Positions 32,879 to 42,988 of a stretch of 56,594 bases of DNA are shown here, piece by piece. The DNA is from JAICUY01 sp035708065 (lineage in GTDB: Bacteria; Chloroflexota; Limnocylindria; QHBO01): the NCBI GenBank assembly GCA_035708065.1, contig DASSTC010000038.1, positions 1 through 56,594 on the forward strand, written 5' to 3'. How positions within the stretch are numbered: the first letter of the stretch is position 1; every line of letters starts with the position of its first letter. The position numbers were made by a program, and so were the translations under genes. The notes beneath the pieces were generated by a model. That model worked only from the letters and a program-made list of their open reading frames with translations. It was not told the DNA's origin and searched no databases.

Positions 32879-35253
32879 CGCAGACCGTGGTGCCGCCGGC
32901 GCCGCTCATCGCTCCTCCGGGCGTGCCGACACCCGGACGCGCGCGCCCTGCTGCCCCGCTTCGCCGCGAGGGACCCGACAAGCTCACCGGCACGGCGAAG
33001 TACGCCGACGATCTCGTCTTCCCGGGCGCCTGGTACGGCGCCACGGTCCGATCGACGGAGCCCCACGCCAGGCTGCTGGGTTTCGACCTCGACGATGCGT
33101 TCGATTGGAAGCGGGTGGTGGTCGTCACCGCCGACGACATCCCCGGCGAGAACGTCGTCAGCCTCATCGACGACGACCAGCCGGCGCTCGTGCCGATCGG
33201 CGGCGAGATTCGCCACCAGGCCGAGCCGCTGCTGCTCCTCGCCGCACCGGACCGCGCCACGCTGCGGGAGGCGAAGCGCCACGTCCGTCCCCGAACCGAG
33301 GCGCTGCCGGCCGTCTTCGACCCGCTGCAGTCGACACAGGAGTTCGCGCACTTCACCGTCGGCCGCGGCGATGTCGACGCCGCAATGGCAACCGCGGACC
33401 TGGTCATCGAGGGCGAGTACCGCGTCGGCCACCAGGAGCAGCTGTACATCGAGAACCAGTCGATGATCGGCGTGCCGCGCGAGGACGGCGGTGTGAGCGT
33501 GCACGGCTCGCTGCAGTGCCCGTACTACATCCACAAGGCGCTGAAGCGGGCGCTCGACCTCGGCGATCGCCAGGCGGTGGTCGTTCAGTCGGAAACCGGC
33601 GGCGGGTTCGGCGGCAAAGAAGAGTATCCCTCGATGATCGCGCTGCACGCGGCGCTGCTGGCCCGAAAGTGCGGCAAGCCGGTCCGTATGATCTACGACC
33701 GCCACGAGGACATCAGCGCCACCACCAAGCGTCACCCGGCGATCATGCGTCACCGCACGGGGGTCAGCCGGGATGGCCGGCTGATCGCCCAGGAGATCGA
33801 GGTGGTGATGGACGGCGGCGCCTACTGCACCCTGACGCCGGTCGTCCTCTCCCGGGGCGTGCTTCATGCCGCCGGCCCGTACCAGTGCGATCACGTGCGG
33901 ATCCGCGGCCGTGCGATGGCGACCAACACGCCGCCGAATGGCGCGTTCCGCGGCTTCGGCGCACCGCAGACCGAGTTCGCCGCCGAGATGCAGGTCAACC
34001 GCATCGCCGAGGCACTCGGCATCTCGCCGCTCGACCTGCGACGCCGCTGGGTCTACCGCGAGGGAGGCACCACGCCCACCGGACAGGTGCTCCGCGAGAG
34101 CGTGGGCGGCATCGACGTGCTCGAGGCGGCCGCCGACGCGTCCGGCTTCGAGGAGACCTGGTCAAGGCCGCGGCCGAACGACGGGCGCGTGGCGTCGGGC
34201 ATCGGTCTGGCGCTGGCCTGGCATGGTGCGGGCTTCACCGGCTCCGGCGAGGTGCAGCTCGCATCGGTCGCATCCCTCGAGCTGACCGATGCCGGTCGCA
34301 TCCGCATCCTGACCGCCTCGACCGAGATGGGCCAGGGCACCAAGACGATCTTTCCGCAGCTGGTGGCCGATGCGCTGGGCGTCGAGTACGACGAGGTCGA
34401 GATTGCGCCGCAGGACACCTCGTTCGTCCCGGACTCCGGGCCGACCGTCGCGTCGCGCACCGCCATGGTCGTCGGGGGGCTCCTGATCAAGGCTGCCGGC
34501 AAGCTGCGGCTGCAGGTGGAGGGACGGACCGGCCGGCCCTTCGCCGAGTCCTACCGCGAGGTCGGACCGATGCGTGTCGACGAGCAGTTCGAGCCGTATC
34601 CCGGGGTCGCCTTCGACGACGAGACCTACACCGGCGATGCGTACCCTGCCTATGGCTGGGCGTGTGCCGTGGCGCGCGTCGACGTCGACCTCGACACGGG
34701 CGAGGTGGCGGTGCGCGACTGTGTCTCGGCCGACGAGATCGGCCGCGTCATTCATCCGATCCTGGCCGAGGGTCAGGTCGAGGGCGGCACGCTGCAGGCG
34801 ATCGGCTATGCCACGATCGAGGAGATCAAGCTGCGCGACGGTCGCTACCTGAACGATCGTCTCGCCACGTACCTCATCCCGACGGCCCTCGACGCGCCGC
34901 CGATCCGCTCGATCCTGGTCGAAAAGCCGTTCAGTGGCTCGCCGCATGGCGCGAAGGGCGTCGGCGAGCTGCCGATGGACGTCGCCGCACCGGCAGTCGT
35001 GGCCGCCATCCACGACGCGACGGGCGCCTGGATTCACGATCTGCCCGCCACCCCCGAACGCATCCTGGCGGCGGTTGCCGGCGTCGCGCCGCCGCCGCAA
35101 CCGGGAGTCAGCGCCGGCTCGGACGGTGGATCGGTCGCCAACCGTGCCGCGCCGCCCGAGGGCAGCGATCCGAAGCCCGAAGCGCGGCGCACCGATGCGC
35201 AGCCGTTCCGCGCGCCGACCGACCCCGACGACGACTGGAAGCACCGCCGATGA
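32875..35253 (+). CDS. Xanthine dehydrogenase-type molybdopterin-binding (large) subunit
   Basis: A 792-aa molybdenum hydroxylase large subunit. It has PLRREGPDKLTGTAKYADDLVFPGAWYG near the N-terminus, GGGFGGKEEYPSMIALHAALLA (about 242), NGAFRGFGAPQTEFAAEMQ (about 356), TEMGQGTKTIFPQL, and the active-site segment KPFSGSPHGAKGVGELPMDV, with the catalytic Glu near residue 699. In context it oxidises hypoxanthine/xanthine to urate, though this superfamily also includes CO, nicotinate and aldehyde enzymes. An extra Pro/Ala/Arg-rich tail (~50 aa) follows the catalytic domain. The FeS subunit overlaps by ATGA. An internal inverted motif pair is at 34262-34291. Confidence 0.92.
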   Translation: MTQTVVPPAPLIAPPGVPTPGRARPAAPLRREGPDKLTGTAKYADDLVFPGAWYGATVRSTEPHARLLGFDLDDAFDWKRVVVVTADDIPGENVVSLIDDDQPALVPIGGEIRHQAEPLLLLAAPDRATLREAKRHVRPRTEALPAVFDPLQSTQEFAHFTVGRGDVDAAMATADLVIEGEYRVGHQEQLYIENQSMIGVPREDGGVSVHGSLQCPYYIHKALKRALDLGDRQAVVVQSETGGGFGGKEEYPSMIALHAALLARKCGKPVRMIYDRHEDISATTKRHPAIMRHRTGVSRDGRLIAQEIEVVMDGGAYCTLTPVVLSRGVLHAAGPYQCDHVRIRGRAMATNTPPNGAFRGFGAPQTEFAAEMQVNRIAEALGISPLDLRRRWVYREGGTTPTGQVLRESVGGIDVLEAAADASGFEETWSRPRPNDGRVASGIGLALAWHGAGFTGSGEVQLASVASLELTDAGRIRILTASTEMGQGTKTIFPQLVADALGVEYDEVEIAPQDTSFVPDSGPTVASRTAMVVGGLLIKAAGKLRLQVEGRTGRPFAESYREVGPMRVDEQFEPYPGVAFDDETYTGDAYPAYGWACAVARVDVDLDTGEVAVRDCVSADEIGRVIHPILAEGQVEGGTLQAIGYATIEEIKLRDGRYLNDRLATYLIPTALDAPPIRSILVEKPFSGSPHGAKGVGELPMDVAAPAVVAAIHDATGAWIHDLPATPERILAAVAGVAPPPQPGVSAGSDGGSVANRAAPPEGSDPKPEARRTDAQPFRAPTDPDDDWKHRR

Positions 35254-35714
35254 CCACCCGACTGACCGTCAACGGCGAACCGGTCGAGCTCGAGGTGCCC
35301 GGCATGCGGCGCCTGCTCGATGCGCTGCGCGAGGACCTCGGCCTGACCGGCACCAAGGAGGGATGCGGTGAGGGCGAGTGCGGCGCCTGCAGCGTCCTGG
35401 TCGACGGCGCCGTCGTCGACTCGTGCCTGGTTCCCGTCTGCCAGGTCGATGGCGCCTCGGTGATCACTGTCGAGGGTCTTGCCCGGGAGGAGCGGCTCAA
35501 CGCGCTCCAGGCAGCGTTCCTCGAGACCGGCGGTGCGCAGTGCGGCATCTGCACGCCGGGGATGCTCATCGCCGGCGAGGCGTTCCTGGCCTCGGGTGCC
35601 GAACTGACCGACGAGCGCATCCGCGAGGCGATCGCCGGCAACCTGTGTCGTTGTACGGGCTACACCAAGATCATCGACGCCATCTCTCTCGCCGCGCAGC
35701 GGCTGCGCACCTGA
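35250..35714 (+). CDS. Xanthine dehydrogenase-type 2Fe-2S (small) subunit
   Basis: A 154-aa protein with two [2Fe-2S] sites. The plant-ferredoxin-type cluster uses C39, C44, C47 and C59 (EGCGEGECGACSVLVDG), and the second uses C98, C101, C133 and C135 (GGAQCGICTPGM and NLCRCTGYTKI). It passes electrons from the Mo centre to FAD. Its ATG overlaps the large-subunit stop, and the FAD subunit starts 4 nt after its own stop. The order large-small-medium is the CoxL-CoxS-CoxM set rearranged. Confidence 0.95.
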   Translation: MTTRLTVNGEPVELEVPGMRRLLDALREDLGLTGTKEGCGEGECGACSVLVDGAVVDSCLVPVCQVDGASVITVEGLAREERLNALQAAFLETGGAQCGICTPGMLIAGEAFLASGAELTDERIREAIAGNLCRCTGYTKIIDAISLAAQRLRT

Positions 35715-35718
35715 CGAC

Positions 35719-36573
<855 letters not shown>

Positions 36574-36579
36574 CCGGTC

Positions 36580-39336
36580 ATGGCCGAGCCGTCATTGCCG
36601 CGTGGCACGGTCACGCTGCTGTTCACCGATATCGAGGGGTCGACGCGGCTGCTCGAGGAGCTGGGTGACAGCTATGCCGCGCTGATTGCCGACCATCATC
36701 AGTTGGTCGACGAGGCAGCAGCGCGCCACGACGGCTCGCGCGTCGACGCGGCCGGGGACGGCCTCTTCTACTCGTTTCCGACGACGCGCGGTGCCCTGGC
36801 GGCCGCCGTCGAGGCCCAGCGGTCGCTGAGCGCCCACGAGTGGCCGTCCGCGGCAGATGTCCGCGTTCGGATGGGACTGCACACCGGCGAGCCGCTGAGC
36901 GCGCTGACCGGCTACGTCGGCATCGACGTGCACCGCGCGTCGCGAATCTGCTCCGCCGGGCACGGCGGGCAGATCCTCGTCTCGGAGGCGGTCCATGCCC
37001 TCGTCGGTGGTGGGCTGCCGGAGGGCGTCACGCTGCATGACCTCGGAGCGCATCGGCTGCGCGGGCTCTCGGCGCCGGAACACCTCTACCAGGTCCTCGG
37101 GCCCGGCCTCCGCGGCGAGTTTCCGCCGGTCCGTTCGCTCGACACGCTGCCGAACAACCTGCCGCGGCAGCTGTCGAGCTTCGTTGGCCGGCGCGAGGAG
37201 ATCGAGGCCGCCGAGATGCGGCTCGGCGAGGCGACCGTGCTGACGCTCACCGGTCCGGGGGGCGTCGGCAAGACGCGGCTCGCGCTGGAGATCGGCGCCC
37301 ACCTGGTTGATGCCTACGAGGGCGGGGTCTGGCTCGTCGAGCTCGGCTCGCTGAATGACGGCGAGCTCGTCGGCGAGGCGATCGCCGATGCGCTGAACGT
37401 CAAGCACCAGGGCGGCACCACGGCACTTGGCGCCCTTGCCGAGACGCTGGCTGCGAAGCGGACGCTGCTGATCCTTGACAACTGCGAGCACCTCCTCGAC
37501 CCGGTGGTGGCTGCCGCCGACGAGCTGCTGCACCACTGCCCACGGCTTCAGCTGCTGACGACCAGCCGGGAGGCGCTCGGACTGCCCGGCGAGAGCCTCA
37601 TGCCGGTGCCGTCCATGTCGCTGCCGCTCTCCACGACGGCCGATGACGACCTGCCGGCGCTCGGCGAGTGCGACGCGGTCCGGCTGTTCGTCGAGCGCGC
37701 CGCGTCCGTGTCGCCCGGATTCGGGCTGACCGTCGAGAACGCGGCCACCATCGCCCAGATCTGCCGGCGTCTGGACGGTATTCCGCTCGCGGTGGAGCTG
37801 GCGGCAGCCAGGATCCGCTCGCTGCCGGCGCAGCAGATCGCCGCGCGGCTGGACGATCGCTTCCGGCTGCTGACGGGCGGCAGCCGGACCTCGCTCCCCC
37901 GCCACCGCACGCTGCGCGCCGCGTTCGACTGGAGCTTCGAGCTGCTGTCCGAGGCGGAGCGCGTGCTCCTGCCACGCCTCTCCGTCTTCGCCGGCAGCTT
38001 CTCGCTGACCGCCGCGGAGGCGGTCTGCAGTGGCGGCGTCGTGGCCCGAGAGGATGTGTTCGACCTGCTCAGCCACCTCGTTGATCGGTCGCTCCTGGTT
38101 TCGGTCGACGAAGGGTCGGAAGCGCGCTTCGCGATGCTCGAGACGATTGCCGAGTACGGTCAGGAGCGGCTCGCCGAATCGGACGACGCACCGGCGCTGC
38201 GCCGGCGGCATCGCGATTGGTTCATGGCGCTCGTCGAGGAGGCGCGCCCGGCGTTCTTCGCCGGCGCAGTGCAGCCCACCTGGATCGAGCGGCTGGCGCT
38301 CGACCAGGAAAACCTGCGCGCTGCGCTGCGCTGGGCGCACGAGGATCCGGATGGAGCCGACGCGGAGCTCACGCTCGCCTCCGGACTGTGGCGCTTCTGG
38401 GAGGTCCGCGGCGACCTCGCCGAGGGAAGCACCTGGTTGGAGCGAGCGCTCGCGCGCGTCGGTGGCGAGGTGTCGTCACGCCGCGCCAACGCGCTGACCG
38501 GCGCGGGCGCGCTCGCCGTGCAGCGCGGCGACTTCGCCGCCGCCGCGGCGTTCCACGACGCGAGCCTGGTCCTCTATCGGGCCCTCGGCAACCCGACGGG
38601 CATCGCCGCGGCCCTCAGCAACAGCGCCAGCGTGGCGACCGAGCGAGGCGACTACGATCGCGCCCGCGAGCTCTACGGGGAAGGGATCCAGCTGGCGCGG
38701 GAGGCCGGCGACCCGCAGGCCGAGGCGTTCACCCTGATCAACCTGGCAGACGTCGCCGCTCGCCAGGGCGACGACGCCGAGGCCGACCGCCTGTACGCCG
38801 AGAGCGTCGCAGCATTCCAGGCCATCGGCGACCGCTGGGGCATGGCACACGCCACCGCGAAGCTTGCCCAGGCGGCGCAGCGTCGCGGGGATCTCGCCGC
38901 CGCGCGTGGCAAGTACCGCGAGGCGCTAGCCATCCATGAGCAGACCGGTGATCGCCACGCCCAGGCGCGCGTCACCGCCCGGATCGGCGACCTCGCTGCG
39001 GCGGACGGAGACTTCCCCGAGGCCGAGCGGCTCTACCAGCAGAGCATCGCGGTGCGCGGCGCGCTCGGCGATCGGGTGGGCGTCGCGGCGGTGCTCGAGC
39101 GCCTGGCGGGGATCAGCGAGGACCGCCCGGTTCGTGCCGCCGCGCTGCTGGGTGCCGCGGATGCCATCCGCGCCGCGGTCGGTGCGCCGCTATCGGCCGC
39201 GAACGCAGGTCGTGTGGAGCAGTTTCTGGCCGAGCTTGGCACGACCATCGGGCAGCCGGAGGTCCGCTCGGCCTTCGCCGAGGGCCGCGGCGCGTCCTGG
39301 CGCGCGATCCTCGATCGCGCGTCGCGAACCGACTAA
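36580..39336 (+). CDS. Class III nucleotidyl cyclase domain + NB-ARC-like ATPase + TPR regulator
   Basis: A 918-aa protein. Residues ~8-180 are a class III adenylate/guanylate cyclase domain: VTLLFTDIEGSTRLLEELG (metal Asp D17), DAAGDGLFYSFP (D60) and MGLHTGEPL...GIDVHRASRICSAGHGGQILVS. Next is an AAA/STAND ATPase with Walker A GPGGVGKTR (about 226-234), LLILDNCEHLLD (about 299) and the DGIPLAVELAAARIRSL segment. The C-terminal ~300 residues are TPR-like repeats. No HTH is visible at the C-terminus, unlike LuxR-type LAL regulators. It may couple purine-gene expression to a signal through cAMP or protein contacts; this is inference. Start ATG 36580 follows the FAD subunit by 6 nt. Confidence 0.88.
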   Translation: MAEPSLPRGTVTLLFTDIEGSTRLLEELGDSYAALIADHHQLVDEAAARHDGSRVDAAGDGLFYSFPTTRGALAAAVEAQRSLSAHEWPSAADVRVRMGLHTGEPLSALTGYVGIDVHRASRICSAGHGGQILVSEAVHALVGGGLPEGVTLHDLGAHRLRGLSAPEHLYQVLGPGLRGEFPPVRSLDTLPNNLPRQLSSFVGRREEIEAAEMRLGEATVLTLTGPGGVGKTRLALEIGAHLVDAYEGGVWLVELGSLNDGELVGEAIADALNVKHQGGTTALGALAETLAAKRTLLILDNCEHLLDPVVAAADELLHHCPRLQLLTTSREALGLPGESLMPVPSMSLPLSTTADDDLPALGECDAVRLFVERAASVSPGFGLTVENAATIAQICRRLDGIPLAVELAAARIRSLPAQQIAARLDDRFRLLTGGSRTSLPRHRTLRAAFDWSFELLSEAERVLLPRLSVFAGSFSLTAAEAVCSGGVVAREDVFDLLSHLVDRSLLVSVDEGSEARFAMLETIAEYGQERLAESDDAPALRRRHRDWFMALVEEARPAFFAGAVQPTWIERLALDQENLRAALRWAHEDPDGADAELTLASGLWRFWEVRGDLAEGSTWLERALARVGGEVSSRRANALTGAGALAVQRGDFAAAAAFHDASLVLYRALGNPTGIAAALSNSASVATERGDYDRARELYGEGIQLAREAGDPQAEAFTLINLADVAARQGDDAEADRLYAESVAAFQAIGDRWGMAHATAKLAQAAQRRGDLAAARGKYREALAIHEQTGDRHAQARVTARIGDLAAADGDFPEAERLYQQSIAVRGALGDRVGVAAVLERLAGISEDRPVRAAALLGAADAIRAAVGAPLSAANAGRVEQFLAELGTTIGQPEVRSAFAEGRGASWRAILDRASRTD

Positions 39337-39584
39337 CCGCCCTCCGAGACCGGCATCAGCCGGTCGGCGAGCAGCCCGTGCGCCTCGCGATGGGTGTCGT
39401 TGGCGGCATCGGCGCTCGGTGCCTCGACCAGGCAGAACACCTTGCCAGTCGCCTCGTCATACCAGTAGCGCAGATAGGTCACGCCGTACTTCGGGCCGAC
39501 CTCGACGTCGCGGGCATGTGCCTGGGCCAGGCCTGCTGCCGTCAGACCCGGAATGAACTCGTGCTCGTCGAGAAAGAGTGGCAT
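39333..39584 (-). CDS. DUF4242 (nickel-binding-like) small protein
   Basis: An 83-aa protein with the DUF4242 pattern: PLFLDEHEFIPGLTAAGLAQAHARDVEVGPKYGVTYLRYWYDEATGKVFCLVEAPSADAANDTHREAHGLLAD. Relatives bind nickel or related ions as ferredoxin-like oligomers (SCO4226 type); the His/Cys in EAHG and VFCLVEAP fit. GGGGAAG stands before ATG 39584 and TATGAT about 30 nt upstream could be its -10. Its TAG stop overlaps the TAA of the convergent cyclase gene within CTAA. Confidence 0.82.
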   Translation of the reverse strand: MPLFLDEHEFIPGLTAAGLAQAHARDVEVGPKYGVTYLRYWYDEATGKVFCLVEAPSADAANDTHREAHGLLADRLMPVSEGG

Positions 39585-39696
39585 CTGGGCTTCCCCAAGC
39601 GGAACGGATGCCGAATCATACGTGGGGGCGCAACAGGGTGCGGGTCGCCTCGCCGACAGCCGCATTGTCATCGAGCCGCCACTCGACCTGGGCGGG

Positions 39697-40914
39697 TCAG
39701 TCCACCAGGCCGATGCGCCCGCGCAGCAACGACTGCTCGGCGTCAGTCGGAGCCAGCCGCAGGGCCTCCAGGTTCGCGGCACGCGCCTCGTCCTGCCGTC
39801 CGAGTGTGGCGAGCAGCCTGGCCCGCGTCGCGTGCAGCAGGTGATAGCCACGCAGGCGCTCGATGAGCCGGTCGACTTCGTCGAGTGCGGCCTGTGCGCC
39901 CGAGACCTCGGCCAGGGCGATGGCCCGATTGAGACGGACCACCGGCGACCGGTCGAACCGCAGCAGCAGGTCGTACAGGGTCAGGATCTGCAGCCAGTCG
40001 GTCTCGTCCGCGCGCTGTGCCTGGGCGTGGCAGGCCGCGAGCGCCGCCTGAAGCTGGAAGCGACCCGGCCGGCGCACCCATGCGGCCCGCGCGAGCAGCG
40101 CGTCCGCCGCGGCGATGCGGACCCGATCCCAACGCGATCGATCCTGCTCCGCGAGCGGGATGAGTGTGCCGTCCGCGGCGAAGCGAGCTGCCGCCCGGGA
40201 CTCGAGCAGCAGCAGCAGGGCGAGCAGCCCTGCTGCTTCCGGCTCGTCGGGCAGCTGAGCGGCGAGGAGCTCCGCCAGCCAGAGCGCATCGGCCGCCAGG
40301 TCTCGTTCGTCGGTGGGGCGAGGCACGAGATAGCCGGCGTTGTAGGTCAGAGCGGTGACGGTCAGCACATCGTCGAGACGCCCGGCGAACGTCGTCGCAT
40401 CGGGAACGCGCAGCGGGATGCCGGCATCAACGATCTTGCGCTTGGCCCGCACGATTCGCTGCGCGAGCGTCGCTTCGGGGACGAGGAACGCCCGTGCGAT
40501 CTGCGGCGTCGTCAGGCCGACGACGGCGCGGAGCGTGAGCGCCAGGCGTGCCTCGGGTGCGAGCGCAGGGTGGCAGCAGGCGAAGAGCATCGGGATGCGG
40601 ATGTCGTCCGCTCCACCGGCGACCGGTTCCGACGACCCCTCTTCGCCCAGCGCCCGGGCCGCGCGTTCGCCGCGTGCCTGCCGGCGCAGCCGGTCGATGG
40701 CGTTGCGACGCGCGGTGAGGCTCAGCCAGCCGCCAGGGTTCGCCGGGACGCCGTCACGTCGCCAGACGCGGAGTGCGGTGACGATCGCGTCCTGCACTGC
40801 CTCCTCGGCGAGGTCGAAGTCGCCCAGGCGGCGGCTGAGCGACGCCGCGATCAGGCCCGCCCGGTCACGGACCAGGTCGGCCAGCGCAGCGTCGGAGCGG
40901 GGACCGTCGATCAC
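39697..40914 (-). CDS. ECF sigma factor of the ECF42 type with TPR-like C-terminal extension
   Basis: A 405-aa sigma factor, about twice the ECF core. Sigma-2 (RLGDFDLAEEAVQDAIVTALRVWRRDGVPANPGGWLSLTARRNAIDRLRR) and sigma-4 (ARLALTLRAVVGLTTPQIARAFLVPEATLAQRIVRAKRKI) are followed by a ~200-aa C-terminal helical domain (RFQLQAALAACHAQAQRADETDWLQILTLYDLLLRFDRSPVVRLNRAIALAEVSG). This layout and the upstream DGPF gene define group ECF42, where the C-terminal domain, not an anti-sigma factor, controls activity. GTG 40914 overlaps the DGPF gene stop (GTGA). Confidence 0.92.
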   Translation of the reverse strand: MIDGPRSDAALADLVRDRAGLIAASLSRRLGDFDLAEEAVQDAIVTALRVWRRDGVPANPGGWLSLTARRNAIDRLRRQARGERAARALGEEGSSEPVAGGADDIRIPMLFACCHPALAPEARLALTLRAVVGLTTPQIARAFLVPEATLAQRIVRAKRKIVDAGIPLRVPDATTFAGRLDDVLTVTALTYNAGYLVPRPTDERDLAADALWLAELLAAQLPDEPEAAGLLALLLLLESRAAARFAADGTLIPLAEQDRSRWDRVRIAAADALLARAAWVRRPGRFQLQAALAACHAQAQRADETDWLQILTLYDLLLRFDRSPVVRLNRAIALAEVSGAQAALDEVDRLIERLRGYHLLHATRARLLATLGRQDEARAANLEALRLAPTDAEQSLLRGRIGLVD

Positions 40915-41279
40915 ATGTGGCCGGAGTGGTCGACGATCGGACGGATCTCGACCGCGACGCCGGGGAAGTCGAGCGACGGCCACGTCTTGGCCAGCCCGAT
41001 CGCGGCGTCGAGGTCCGGGACGTCGATGATCGAGAAACCGCCGATGCTCTCCTTCGCCTCCGAGAACGGGCCGTCGACCACGACCGGCGACCCGCCGTCG
41101 TCGGCGGCCCTGACCGTCGTCGCGGTGCTCGGCGGCTGCAGCTCGGCGCCGTTGTCGGCGAACGCGGCGGCGTTGTCCTCGAACCACTTGAAGGTGGCGG
41201 CATAGACGGCGTCGAGCCGCTCCGGCGGCACGGCGGCGTCGAGCTCGGGCCGGCTGGTGAACATGATCACGTACTTCAT
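40911..41279 (-). CDS. YCII-related DGPF-domain protein
   Basis: A 122-aa YCII-like protein starting MKYVIMFTSRPELDAAVPPERLD, with the diagnostic VVVDGPFSEAKESIGGFSIIDVPDLDAAIGLAKTWP. DGPF proteins are the usual genomic partners and targets of ECF42 sigma factors; their biochemical role is not settled. Start ATG 41279 has AGGAGG five nt upstream. It is the first gene of the pair with the sigma factor. Confidence 0.92.
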   Translation of the reverse strand: MKYVIMFTSRPELDAAVPPERLDAVYAATFKWFEDNAAAFADNGAELQPPSTATTVRAADDGGSPVVVDGPFSEAKESIGGFSIIDVPDLDAAIGLAKTWPSLDFPGVAVEIRPIVDHSGHM

Positions 41280-41387
41280 CGGATCCTCCTGGCTTGGGGC
41301 GGTTGATTGTGACAACCGGTTAACGCTCGGGCGCCGCCGATTTCGACAGTTGGGGCGCATCGGTCCGCTCGATCGTTCGCGACCGTC

Positions 41388-41393
41388 TAGGGT
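41388..41393 (+). promoter_or_regulatory. Putative leaderless -10 box TAGGGT of malate synthase
   Basis: TAGGGT, seven bases, then ATG 41401. A copy of CATCGGT (41358-41364) lies ~24 nt further upstream. Confidence 0.4.
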
Positions 41394-41400
41394 ATCGGGC

Positions 41401-42984
41401 ATGACCGATCTGCCCGCCGGCGTCGCCGTGCTCGGCGCGGACCTTCCGCGCTCGTCTGAGATCCTGTCGCGCGATGCGCTGGCGTTCGTCGCCGAGCTGC
41501 ATCGGTCCTTCAATCCCCGACGGCTTGAGCTGCTCGCGGCACGGCGCATGCGCCAGGAACGGCTGGATGCCGGCGAGAAGCCCGAGTTCCTGGCCGAGAC
41601 CGCCGATGTGCGCAGCGCCAGCTGGCAGGTGGCCGGCACCCCGGACGACCTCCAGGACCGGCGCGTCGAGATCACCGGGCCCGCTGAGCCGAAGATGATG
41701 ATCAACGCGCTGAACTCCGGCGCGAAGGTCTTCATGGCCGACCTGGAGGACGCGCTCTCCCCCACCTGGAGCAACGTCGTGGGTGGACAGGTGGCGCTGC
41801 GCGACGCAGCTCGGCGCGAGCTGGCGTTCGAGAACCCGGACGGCAAGCAGTACCGGCTGAACGACGAGATTGCCACGTTGCTGGTCCGGCCGCGCGGCTG
41901 GCACCTCGAGGAGGCGCACGTCCTGGTCGACGGCTCGCCGATCTCCGCCAGCCTCTTCGACGCCGGGCTGTATCTGTTCCACAACGCCGTCGAGCGCGTG
42001 GCCCGCGGAACGGCGCCGTACTTCTACCTGCCGAAGCTCGAGTCGTACCTCGAGGCGCGGCTCTGGAACGACGTCTTCATCCGCGCGCAGGAAACGCTCG
42101 GTATCCCGCGCGGCTCGATCCGTGCGACGGTCCTGATCGAGACGATCCTCGCCGCGTTCGAGATGGACGAGATCCTGTACGAGCTGCGCGAGCACGCATC
42201 GGGCCTGAACGCCGGTCGCTGGGACTACATCTTCAGCCTGATCAAGAAGTTCCACGACCGACCGGACTTCGTGCTGCCCGACCGGGCGCAGGTCACCATG
42301 GCCGTGCCCTTCATGCGTGCGTACACCCAGCTGCTGGTGCAGACCTGTCATCGGCGCGGAGCGCACGCCATCGGCGGCATGAGCGCGTTCATCCCGAACC
42401 GCCGCGAGCCGGAGGTGACCGCCAACGCGCTCGAGCAGGTCCGCATCGACAAGGAGCGTGAGTCGGGCGACGGCTTCGACGGCACGTGGGTGGCTCATCC
42501 CGACCTCGTGCCGGTGGCCGGCGACGTTTTCGACGCGGTCCTCGGCGCGCGTCCCAACCAGAAGGAGCGACTGCGCCCTGATGTGGTCGTCACGGCGCAC
42601 GACCTCCTCTCGGTCGACATCGACGGTGGCGCCGTCACCGAGGCGGGCGTACGCGCCAACGTCTCGGTTGCGCTGCAGTACCTCACCGCCTGGCTCGGCG
42701 GCAATGGGGCGGCCGCGATCAACAACCTGATGGAGGACGCGGCCACCGCCGAGATCAGCCGCTCGCAGCTGTGGCAGTGGCTGCATCATCGCGTGTCGCT
42801 CGACGACGGCCGGCCGGTGAGCGCCGAGCTCTACTCGGAGATTCGCGGCGAGGAGCTCGCTCGGCTGCAGTCCGGCGCCGCGTCGTCGCAGCTGACCGAT
42901 GCCGCACGCATCCTCGACGGCCTCGTCCTGACCGATGCCTTCGCCCCGTTCCTGACGCTCGTCGCCTACCCGCGCCTCGGCTGA
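41401..42984 (+). CDS. aceB: Malate synthase A
   Basis: A 527-aa enzyme condensing glyoxylate with acetyl-CoA to malate. It has the family segments LAETADVRSASWQVAGTPDDLQDRRVEITGP, KVFMADLEDALSPTWSNVV (catalytic-site acidic residues), RGWHLEEAHVLVDG, PYFYLPKLESYLEARLWNDVF, RATVLIETILAAFEMDEILYELREHASGLNAGRWDYIFSLIK, and a C-terminal TEAGVRANVSVALQYLTAWLGGNGAAAINNLMEDAATAEISRSQLWQW. Isocitrate lyase is not in the window. With purine genes on both sides, the glyoxylate could come from ureidoglycolate. Start is ATG 41401 (ATGACCGATC, one base off the dispersed motif). Two perfect motif copies are near its 3' end (42895, 42931). Confidence 0.95.
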   Translation: MTDLPAGVAVLGADLPRSSEILSRDALAFVAELHRSFNPRRLELLAARRMRQERLDAGEKPEFLAETADVRSASWQVAGTPDDLQDRRVEITGPAEPKMMINALNSGAKVFMADLEDALSPTWSNVVGGQVALRDAARRELAFENPDGKQYRLNDEIATLLVRPRGWHLEEAHVLVDGSPISASLFDAGLYLFHNAVERVARGTAPYFYLPKLESYLEARLWNDVFIRAQETLGIPRGSIRATVLIETILAAFEMDEILYELREHASGLNAGRWDYIFSLIKKFHDRPDFVLPDRAQVTMAVPFMRAYTQLLVQTCHRRGAHAIGGMSAFIPNRREPEVTANALEQVRIDKERESGDGFDGTWVAHPDLVPVAGDVFDAVLGARPNQKERLRPDVVVTAHDLLSVDIDGGAVTEAGVRANVSVALQYLTAWLGGNGAAAINNLMEDAATAEISRSQLWQWLHHRVSLDDGRPVSAELYSEIRGEELARLQSGAASSQLTDAARILDGLVLTDAFAPFLTLVAYPRLG

Positions 42985-42988
42985 CCCG

